NCBI GenBank assembly: GCA_011799875.1 | Contig: CM022297.1 | Coordinates: forward strand, 516,621,707 to 516,685,706 | DNA: 64,000 bases | Reading direction: 5' to 3' | From: Thinopyrum elongatum | Taxonomy: Eukaryota; Streptophyta; Magnoliopsida; Poales; Poaceae | Part shown: one piece after another, positions 55,621-64,000 of the stretch | How the letters are laid out: each line of letters begins with the position of its first letter | Numbering within the stretch: position 1 is the stretch's first letter | The notes under the pieces: generated by a model | Seen by the model: the letters and a program-made list of their open reading frames with translations, nothing else | Databases searched by the model: none | Told to the model about the DNA's origin: nothing | Program-made: the position numbers and the translations under genes

Positions 55621-58600
55621 ATGGGAAAGCAAGCCGCCGCTGCCAAGGGGAAGCAGGCGGCCGCCGCGAAGGACACGGCAGCAGAGGGGAACAAGAAGAG
55701 GGTGGCGGAGCTGGACAAGAAACGACGAGGAGATGTGGTTTTCTTCCCGTCGAGCTTGGATAGCGATGCTCTAGTCACAAGGTATCGATATATGTGGGGA
55801 AGAGAAGTCCCACAGGGGCATGGCGCGCCCAAGGTTCTGCCGAAAGAGAAAAAGGATCCGCCAGATTCTTATCGATTTTTCTGCGCGTATTTCTTATGCG
55901 GCCTCTGTCCCCCTTTTTCGGATTTCCTTGAAGCAATGATGGTGGTGTAAAGATTCCACCTATTGGACTTCATGCCAAATGCAATGGCGTGCATGGCGAT
56001 TTTCGCCCATTTGTGCGAGAACTTTGTCGGGGTCGCCCCCAATGTGGACCCGTTCAGGCACTTTTTCGTCCTGCGGGTGGAAAACAAGGCTCATCGCTCG
56101 GGAAACATAAGCTGGATCCCCCGAGAGAGGCGGGAGATTTGGGATTATCTTCCTGGTCAGCAGCGCGGCAGATGGAGGAATGGAGGGCGGACTGGTGCTG
56201 GATCCAGGATGAGGAAGCTCCAGAGTATTGCCAGGCACGGACAGAGTGCATTGTGCGCGGCAATGACTGGAGGGAATTGGGCCTCACTAACAACAGGCTT
56301 CGCCCGGCACTGAACAGGATCGCTCGTCTCAAAGCTGCCGGGTTAACCATCGAATAGGTGGGAGCCGATTTCCTCCGGCGCCGCATTGCGCCGCTGAAGA
56401 AGAGGGATAGGTTTGCTTAGCGGTACGGAGACTCCGGAGATAGGATACGTCTGTACCCAGGCCTTACCAACAATTTGTCAGTTTATGGCCACGGCTGGCT
56501 GTGCGAACAACTGTTTGGCAGCCTGGGGCTGTTCAAATTGCTGGCAAGGTTCGTTCCGCTGAACGTCAAGGCCCGACATTGACGCGGAGGTCGAGTGGTT
56601 CTCCGGTCTGGAGCAAAGATCCGTCAGGGTGGAGGGTAATATGTTCAAGCGCACCTCCACGGTAGAGGCGGAGTTCATCAGGAGGTGGATCGAGGAGGAC
56701 AAAGGGGACCGGGCCGCCGGGAAGGCAAGGCCCAGAAGGGTGGAGGAGGAAGAGGAAGGGGAGGTCGAGGGCGAGGGATCCTCCCATAGCAGGAGCGAGG
56801 TGCACGCCACGGAGGAGGTTGCCGGGGAAGACCCTGCCGGGGCTGAGCCTTCCGCGATTGAAGCCTTGTATGCCGCGGTAGCAGAAAACCAAGAAGGGGA
56901 CGAAGCTGAGGCGGTGGAGCAGCCCGAAGAGGAGTGGCTCTCAGCGGGCCCACAAGCCCCCAAGCCAGACCTGGACCAGTGCCCTCATAGGTGGGCGGCT
57001 AGTCGGGGACCAGCGGCTCCTGCCCCTGCGCCTGCCGTCAGGAAGGTGAAGATGATCGCCTCCAAGAGCGATAAGCCGGGCGTGGAGTGCCGGCATTCTT
57101 CTCGCCTTTCCGAGGCCAAGACCCCTCCCACCAAGCGACGGGCAGTCACGGGAGTCGACTCCAGCTCCCAATCAGATTCGAGCTCCTCGAGCAGCTCGTC
57201 CTCGCCGGAGATCCCTTCGCCCAAGTAAGACTTGAAGTTACCGGAGAGTACTGTTCCCCCGGTCCTGAAGAGAGGCAGAGCGCCTCCGCCACCCATGGAG
57301 TTCGAGTTGGGCTCCATGCTCATGGACTTGGAGTAAGGAAAATACTCTCTGTTCCCATCCGAGTCTTGCATATTTGTTGGTTTGCTGATTCCATTTGGTT
57401 TGCTGCCTTCGACAGGGAAGAGGAGGAGGAGGAAACCCTCATCCATCGGTCCAAGCGGCTCAAGAAGACGGAGCCGTCGGGGCCTTCGGAGGGCATGGGC
57501 TTGGCGGGGAGTAGCATGAGCGATCCAGCGTTAAGCCCCCAGCTCAGCCCCCAGCATGGAGGCACGAGGCAGGTCTCCCCCGCGAAGAGTGGCATAGAGG
57601 AATGCGCCCCACCTCCAGCTAAGGAGGAAGGGGAGATTCCCTTGGGTGAGGTTCTCCGAGAGGGGCCCACCCTTCCAGAAACCCGAGCCGAGAGGTCCCC
57701 AGCAAGGGCCTCCACGGAAGGATCGGCCCAAGCCGATGATGTGGTTACTGAGGAAGAGGGCGGTGGTCGCATCCCGGCAACTAATATTGCCGGGGAAACC
57801 GAAGCCCTTCCATGGCAAACAACTCCGGGTAATTCGCTTGTTCTTCTGTTTTCTGGTGTCTTCATTATTTTGCTTCTAGTCTCTGTCCTTCTGATGCATA
57901 TTCTCTCCTTGCCATGGCTTGCTGATTTCATTTGCAGTCCTGGTAGCCGAGGAACCAAAGCTGCTGGAAGAGGTGGCCAGCATCGGCAAGGATGCTGCCG
58001 AAGAGACGGCCAAGATCGCCGCTGTGGAAGGCCAGGAACACGTTGCCGGGAAAATCCGAGAAATGGGAAGCCCCCCGCAGCGTGCCAAGACTGGGGGTGG
58101 TGGTCGAAGAGAAGGTTCCCCTCCAGACCATGAGCCCCCCTTCCCAATTTGGCACCTCGATAGCAGCCCCGCAGCCATCTTCGAGTAGTCTGGCATTGGT
58201 TCTCGCCCAACCTGGGCTGGGAGCCCCCGGCTCGTCCACGGCAGTGGGCGCAGATCTTGACGAGGAGATCCAACGCATCATAGCGCCACTGTCCCAGCGA
58301 GTTGATGAAGCTGATGACTCTGTCAGCGTAGTCATGGACCTGTCCTTCCTGGAGTCCGTGGTGGCAGGCATCAAGGAGATGCAGAACCGGCACGGCCAGA
58401 AGTGGCAGGCACTCAAGGAGCAGCACAACTCCGCCAACAGCGTGGATCAGAAGCTGAGGGACAAGGGTAGCGAGCTGCGTGAGTGGCATGGCAAGCAATT
58501 CCAAGTCCTTATGCGGCAACAGGAGACGATCACCATGGCGAAGGAGGATGTCGCCGCCCGGGAAGCCCGCTGGGCAGAACGTACAACGCTCCTGAATGCT

Positions 58601-59490
58601 AGGGAGAAGGACGTTCTTCCTGGGAAGAGAACCTCGAGGCCACTCTCCGCGGCAAGCACAGAGAACTAGAGGCCCTTGTCCAGCAACTCGCCAAGGAGCT
58701 AGAGGACAAGCACAAGGCAGCCCTGGACGCGCTCACCCTTGATTCCACTGCTCAGCTAAAAAAGGTCGTCGATGAACTTGCCGCTGCATCCACTGCCAAA
58801 GCTGATCTTGATCAACAAGTGGTCAAACTAACAGAGGAGCTTGCCGGGAGTGCCAAGGAAGCTGTAGCGCTCAAGGAGGAGGCGCAGAAGGCGGGGATTC
58901 TCCTGAAAGAGGTGCAATCGCAACTCTCCTCTAAGGGCCAGGCCCTTGATGCCGCCAATGGCACCATCACCGACATGAAGGCGAGGATCGGTACTTTGGA
59001 GAGCAAGATTGAGTCTGCTGGGGTTCGTGAGAAGCAGCTGATGAGGGACTTGGAAAATACGAAGATTCTCCAGAAGGACGCAGAGGACAAATTGGCGAAC
59101 CAGGTCCAGCAGCGCGATCTTTGGATCAAGAACCTGGTCGACATTGCCGAGTGCCTCACTGCCCAGATCGCAACGATGGGCATGGAGGGTCAAGTCTTCA
59201 AAGTTGGCGGGCATGAGGCCCCAAGCATCAAGCTGGCACTCTTCTTCGACGGGTTGATCGGAGGGCTGAAGGTCTACGAGGAAGGAAGAGCCGCTCACTT
59301 TGCAAGCGAGTCCCGGAGGCTTGCCCGTAACGCCCTCTTCATGGTCTTGAGCAACATTGCCTACCGCCACCCGGATCTCAACCTCGCAGATGGCTTCAGG
59401 AAGTTGCCGGCAGGCGCTGATGTTTCTGCCGCCGAGGAGAAAGCTGCCCCTTTCGCCAACAAGGTGCTCTCCGTCCCCAGGGCTCCATAA
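55621..59490 (+). pseudogene. antisense gene of Tat-B, 'putative gypsy type transposon' (PF04195-like), intron-containing
   Basis: It starts MGKQAAAAKGKQAAAAKDTA, a low-complexity Ala/Lys stretch. The conserved domain follows (FFCAYFLCGLCPPFSDFLEA, one TAA at 55948, then FHLLDFMPNAMACMAIFAHL with FVGVAPNVDPFRHFFVLRV). After a frame change the family's C-terminal part of that domain appears (WRADWCWIQDEEAPEYC, to 56357). An acidic, then Ser-rich linker spans 56629-57228. Intron-like gaps end TTCGACAG (57414) and TTTGCAG (57937). A long coiled coil follows (58240-59200, with a frameshift near 58620). The C-terminal helical domain (FFDGLIGGLKVYEEGR, SRRLARNALFMVLSNIAYRH) ends at 59490. Function unknown. 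It is opposite to the retroelement's own transcript. Confidence 0.7.
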
Positions 59491-60660
59491 GGCCGCCAAG
59501 CACGGCCCTGAACCATTCGCATTGTCGTATTGCCCTTTAACAAAACATTATTCATGTTTCGTGTTTAGATCTAGTACCACTTTTGTTTGTGCCGAACTGG
59601 TGTTTTAACTAATTTTGAATGTGTGCTATCCCTCTCACATTTTATCCATGGATGTTCGTATGGCTAGTTTCTTCTTATGTGCTTTGGTTGCCCGCCGGTA
59701 GCATACTGTCGCGATTGCTGCGAGGAATGGGTCATTAGTATTCAGCTGGCGAAGACATGCCCTGGCAGGTTTTTTCCCTTAGGAGTCTTTGATGCAGCCA
59801 CCCGTTCTGTGAGCAGGCTCAAAATAGAGCGAGGGCGCGGACAAATCTGACAAGGTGCCATCACACGAAAGTCTTGACCATATGAAAAACATTGGTTGTC
59901 CGAGGGATAAGCAAATGCAAACTCTGGAGAGAGAGAGCTAATGAGCACGTCGACTTAGCTTTTCGTTCATGCCTCCCTCCCTTCTTGGTTGCGGTCGTTC
60001 GTCGCATCCATACGTCCTAGGGGGGATGACACTTCATGAGCCATTTATGGATCCCCGACAAGGGCCGAAGGGGACCACAAACCTTTTGCGGTTGATAATA
60101 CTCGGCGCTAGGCAGGGCCGGTTTCGCTCTCCTCCCCTTTACACTTTCAACGATCTTACGGCAGTTGGCACAAAGGTCACGCTAGCGCGGACGGCCTTGC
60201 CCGAGCATGCTTGCCGGGGCGTCAATCAACGGATTTGCACCAGAATTCTACTCAGGATTTTCCCTTAGCAGGGTAAATGCTGGACCGAGTTTCGCGTCGG
60301 CTAATCGACATTGATGATGCTAAAAACCCAGTGCGGCTCGATCGTTGACAAGTGAAAGTGGTGGAGGCATAAACCATGCACCTTACCCCTTCGTCCTTTT
60401 CCTTGAACGGGGCCCTCATGGTCGCCACGCAGCCCGAGCCGCTCGGGGTAGCCGCGTCGTCGCCATCCCTCGCCTCCGCCGCTGCTTGCGGCCGCGGCGG
60501 AGATGGGTGACTGAAATTGGGCAGGACGGACAAAGGAGCGACGTAACCCCCTTCCCGTGCTACTTTGTTGGGTATCATGGATGATGATGTCGCCGATGGA
60601 GGCGACGATGATATGGATCTAACACGCCGATCTTGACCTTAGGTTCGCGCACACGCTTTC
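59491..60660. other. Tat-B leader region without coding signal
   Basis: This lies between the 3' end of the antisense gene and the primer-binding site, where gag of a normal element would start on the minus strand. I see no gag motif on either strand. Confidence 0.5.
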
Positions 60661-60678
60661 CCCCTACCTGGCGCGCCA
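60661..60678 (-). other. Tat-B primer-binding site
   Basis: The minus strand reads TGGCGCGCCAGGTAGGGG, four bases from the LTR end at 60683. This form is common in grass Tat-like elements. Confidence 0.85.
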
Positions 60679-60682
60679 AAGA

Positions 60683-61625
60683 TGTCGTGGTTCGACACAA
60701 TCACCTATGGGGCCATCGGCCCCTTTGTGGTTCGGCAAGGGGGAAGGGCATGTTGCACAAAGAGTGGAGGTCGTAGAACAACACGACAATGGTGGCGCGG
60801 TGGTTTTTACCCAGGTTCGGGCCACCGCGAGGCGTAAAACCCTACTCCTGCTTTGGTGGATTGAGTGGAAGACCGTGACAAACACGCAGTACTCAAGCCC
60901 AGCAAGGTCGCCTCGGGGAGAGCAGCTACGCGCGTATGAGTGTACCAGGGTCCAAATCCTTTCTCAGGTTGCCTCGGTCCTCCTTTTATAGGTCAAGGGG
61001 TTACCACAATGGCAAAATAGTCATTATCCAGTGATTAGATAGCCACAGTGCTATCATACCTAACTCTGCAGACAGGATAAGGTGCATTAAATGCACTACT
61101 TAGTGTCACGTCGTGGGTGTAGCCCGGCAAGCCTTGCCGTGCTATTCAACCACCTCCTCGCCTGCCTACGTGACGCGCCTCTGGACGGGTGTCATTTAGG
61201 GGTGATCTTCCTCAAAAATGGCTGCCACGTGCCAAATGACAGCCACTTAATCACTTGGGGGCTCGACACTGAACCGATAGGTGACTTGTGTCACTGTGAG
61301 GTGGAGCGGTGGAGCTTTGGCGGGATAGCAGGCCGCCATCGCCCTAGCAACCCTTCCTGGGGAGGTCTTGGGACTTGTCTTCGGGGTGACCTCGACCTGA
61401 CCAGGCTCGCCTGCCCGGCAAGGGAGGCTTTTCCCTTGGTGATGTCTTGCTGTCTTGGCTCGTCTTGGTCTTCTTGATCCGCCCCTTGATTCCTAAAAGA
61501 GCTATCTCTTCTGCTTGGCCTTGGTGAAGCTTGGTGGAGCTTGCCTTGCTATTGCCGCGCCAGAGACGTGCCTGTCCATGCACAAGTCAGGGGGAAACAT
61601 ACACCCCTATTTATGTACCCCCACA
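60683..61625 (-). repeat. Tat-B 5' LTR
   Basis: On the minus strand it starts TGTGGGGGTACATAAATAG and ends CGAACCACGACA. Confidence 0.9.
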
Positions 61626-62800
61626 CCCACCTTTATACATCCTCTAAAATCCCAAAAACCCTAAGGGAGTCGAGTAAATACAGTTTCCGCCGACGTAAGT
61701 TCCAGAACCACGAGATCCAATCCAGATGCCTTTTCCGGCACTCTGCCGGAGGGGGCAACAATCACGGAGGGGTTCTTCATCGTCCTTGTTGCCCCTCCGA
61801 TGATGCGTGAGTAGTTTACCACGGACCTACGGGTCCGTAGCTAGTAGCTGGATGGCTTCTGCTCTCTTTTTGATCATTAATACAATGTTCTCCTCGATGT
61901 TCTTGGAGATCTATTTGATGTAACTCTTTTTTACGGTGTGTTTGTTGGGATCCGATGAATTGTGAGTTTATGATCAATTCTATCCATGAATATTGTTTGA
62001 GTCTTTGCTGAACTCTTATATGCATGATTGTTATAGCCTCGTATTTTTTTCTCCGAAATTTTGGTTTGGTTTGGCCAAGTAGATTGATTTTCCTTTCCAT
62101 GGGATGAGGTGCTTTGTGATGGATTCGATCTTGCGGTGCTCAATCTCAGTGACAGAAAGAGACATGACATGCATGTATAGTTGCTATTAAGGGTAACAAG
62201 ATGGGGTTTATTCATACCTTAGTTTATCTTGTCTACATCATGTGATCGTTCTTATTGCATTACTCCGTTTTTCAATGAACTTAATACACTAGATGCATGC
62301 TGGATAGCGGTCGATGTGTGGAGTAATAGTAGTAGATGCAAGCATGAGTCAGTCTACTAATCTTAGACGTGATGCCTATATACATGATCATTGCCTTGGA
62401 TATCATCATGATTACTCGCTTTTCTATCAATTGCCCAACAGTAATTTGTTTACCCACTGTATGTTATTTTCTTGAGAGAAGCCTCTAGTGAAAACTACGG
62501 CCCCCGGGTCTATTTTTCTATCATAAACCAAAAATACCTTGCTGCAATTTTTCTTTCTTTATTTATTTATTTATTTTATTTTGTGTTTTAGTTTGATCTA
62601 TTTACCAAAACCTATACAATTTAATCTATCTTAATACCGAGGAGGGATTGACAACCCCTCTTACGCGTTGGGTTGCAAGTTTTTGTTGTTTGTGTGTAGG
62701 TGTTGTTTACATAGTGTTGCTTGGTTCTCCTACTGGATTGATAACCTTGGTTTCATAATTGAGGGAAATACTTACCTTTGCTGTGCTGCATCATCCTCTC
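61626..62800 (+). repeat. Athila-like LTR P1, segment 3
   Basis: It resumes with CCCAC (61626-61630), then CTTTATACATCCTCTAAAATC, and continues through U5 to TGCTGCATCATCCTCTC. The final bases of a normal LTR end are missing, because an inverted LTR piece starts at 62801. No internal region of P1 is seen, so it may be a truncated solo LTR. Confidence 0.8.
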
Positions 62801-63316
62801 AGCACAGCAAAGGTAAGTATTTCCCTCAGTTATGAAACCAAGGTTATCAATCCAGTAGGAGAACCAAGCAACACTATGTAAACAGCACCCGCACACAAAT
62901 AACAAATACTTGCAACCCAACGCGTAAGAGGGGTTGTCAATCCCTCCTCGGTATTGAGATAGATTGTATGAGATTTGATAAATAGATCTAACTAAAACAC
63001 ATAATAAACTAAATAAAGGAAAAACACAGCAGGGTTCTTTTGGTTTTATATGATAGGAAAATAGACTCGGGGGCCGCAGTTTTCACTAGAGGCTTCTCTC
63101 GAGAAAATAGCATACGGTGGGTAAACAAATTACTGTTGGGCAATTGATAGAAAAGCGAATAATCATGACGATACCCAAGGCAATGATCATGTATATAGGA
63201 ATCACGTCCAAGATTAGTAGACCGAAACTATTCTGCATCTACTACTATTACTCCACACATCGACGGCTATCCACCATGCATCTAGTGTATTAAGTTCATG
63301 GAAAAATGGAGTAATG
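62801..63316 (-). repeat. inverted Athila-like LTR fragment
   Basis: It begins AGCACAGCAAAGGTAAG, the reverse complement of P1's end (62771-62787), and follows P1's U5 and R regions backwards to AGTAATGCC at 63316. Both LTR ends are missing. With P1 it makes a palindrome whose arms exceed 500 bp and whose loop is 13 bp. Confidence 0.85.
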
Positions 63317-63596
63317 CCACTGTTGTCATATTATATCATGGTTGTTTTGGCAAAGTGTTGTCATTTGAGATATCTTATTATTGCTCGCTAGTGGATTATG
63401 CCATTGACATGAGTTAATATAATTTTTAAGAGTTATTGTCGACACGGTTAGTCATAATCTTTGCTGAAAACCAGGGTGCTACTTAAGCTTATTTATGTAA
63501 ACAAGAGCAAAAGAGTTCATAAAAGTTTTTCTTTTTCACTTTCAATTTATCAACTAAATTGCTTGAGGACAAGCAAAGGTTTAAGCTTGGGGGAGT
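63317..63596 (+). mobile_element. 3' internal end of a further Athila-type element (W)
   Basis: Non-coding sequence ends with the hairpin-like GCTTGAGGACAAGC and the polypurine tract AAGCTTGGGGGAGT (63583-63596). Its junction with the inverted LTR at 63316/63317 shows no target duplication. Confidence 0.65.
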
Positions 63597-64000
63597 TGAT
63601 ACGTCTCCGTCGATTGTTTTGGACTCTAATTTGCATGATTTGAATGAAACTAACCCGGACTGACATTGTTTTCAGTAGAACTACCATGGTGTTGTTTTTT
63701 GTGCAGAAATAAAAGTTCTCGGAATGGAACGAAACTTTTTGAAGATTTTTTATGGAATAAAAGAAAAATACTGGAGCCAAGAACCACCGGAGGGGGGGCC
63801 CCTGGGTGAGCACAACCCACCAGGGCGCCCCCCTCCTGGCACGCCCAGGTGGGTTGTCCCCACCTGGTGGCCCCGCAGACCCTATCTCTGACGCTATAAA
63901 ATCACATTTTTGGAGAAAAAAATAAGAGAGAAAGAATTATCACGTTTCATGATATGGAGCCGCCGCCACCTCCTGTTCTTCATTGGGAGGCCAGATCTGG
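63597..64000 (+). repeat. 3' LTR of element W, cut by the window end
   Basis: It starts TGATACGTCTCCGTCGATTG. This differs from the P1/P2 LTR after the first 12 bases, so W is a related but separate family. It includes AGAACTACCATGGTG, GCAGAAATAAAAGTTCTCGG and a GC-rich ACCAGGGCGCCC block. Confidence 0.75.

Larger units (their letters stand above)
47320..61625 (-). mobile_element. Tat-B: Tat-like element with only an antisense gene, hosting P2
   Basis: Minus-strand element: 5' LTR 60683-61625 (943 bp), 3' LTR 47320-48261 (942 bp), perfect duplication CCCAC (47315-47319 and 61626-61630). Primer-binding site TGGCGCGCCAGGTAGGGG and polypurine tract AAGGCCCGGGGGCTTC are present. Internal length without P2 is about 5.45 kb. 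On the element's own strand I see no gag or pol; the opposite strand carries the gene at 55621-59490. Terminal TG/CA are partly mutated to TA in the 3' LTR by C-to-T type changes. Confidence 0.9.

Noticed and set aside
56478..59499. Minus-strand frames opposite the Tat-B antisense gene (up to 399 codons)
   Set aside because: Ser/Pro/Leu-rich shadows of the GC-rich coding strand. They lack gag or pol motifs although this is the element's sense strand.

Overview
The window looks like intergenic chromosomal DNA from a large grass genome, most likely Triticeae (wheat, barley, rye or Aegilops). I see no host gene. Almost every base belongs to a retrotransposon: two L1-type LINE remnants, several Ty3/gypsy LTR elements of chromovirus, Tat and Athila type, solo LTRs, and LTRs cut up by later insertions. 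The lineage call rests on recognising repeats common in Triticeae (an Athila-like family with LTRs starting TGATACGTCTCCAACG, and a Tat-like family with LTRs starting TGAGGGAGTC). Published family names are not asserted.

Left block (1-2394). A minus-strand gypsy element runs off the left edge. It has a 318-bp LTR, a Met-type primer-binding site and an uninterrupted gag-protease frame of 513 codons. Next to it is a tRNA-like sequence with A and B boxes that may be a SINE head.

First nest (2395-26237). A minus-strand LINE is split by an Athila-like solo LTR (TSD gcccc/gccct). That LTR is split by a Tat-like element, 5179-23448 (TSD AACGT). The Tat element's 3' LTR is split by a gypsy element at 14515-23338 (TSD AGAGG), which has 3.5-3.7 kb LTRs and only 1.6 kb of internal sequence. 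The innermost element carries one intact 256-aa ORF of unknown function and an integrase-tail/chromodomain scrap. The Tat element carries broken gag-protease on its sense strand and an antisense gene of the 'putative gypsy type transposon' family.

Second nest (26238-63316). A decayed element X holds M1, a minus-strand Athila-like element (26437-34729, TSD GCTGC). X's apparent 3' LTR is interrupted by a plus-strand Athila-like LTR (P1). P1 is cut by M2 (36814-47141, TSD AACTC), which itself holds a 3.5-kb solo LTR (43042-46585). P1 is cut again by a minus-strand Tat-like element (47320-61625, TSD CCCAC), which holds another Athila-like element, P2 (48297-55265, TSD CCGGG). P1 ends in a roughly 0.5-kb inverted repeat with an oppositely oriented LTR piece. 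The window closes with the 3' end and LTR start of a related Athila-type element.

How the parts relate. No complete reverse transcriptase plus integrase set of any LTR element is inside the window, so nearly all the LTR elements look non-autonomous as seen. M1, M2 and P2 share LTRs, priming sites and a noncoding 3' region but carry different cargo: gag plus protease, an orphan ORF, or coiled coil plus protease. The most unusual signals are a set of repeated stem-loops whose stems co-vary between copies, exon-like patches inside the long LTRs that join in phase, a mosaic patch in one long LTR, and Tat elements that carry an intron-containing gene antisense to the retroelement.
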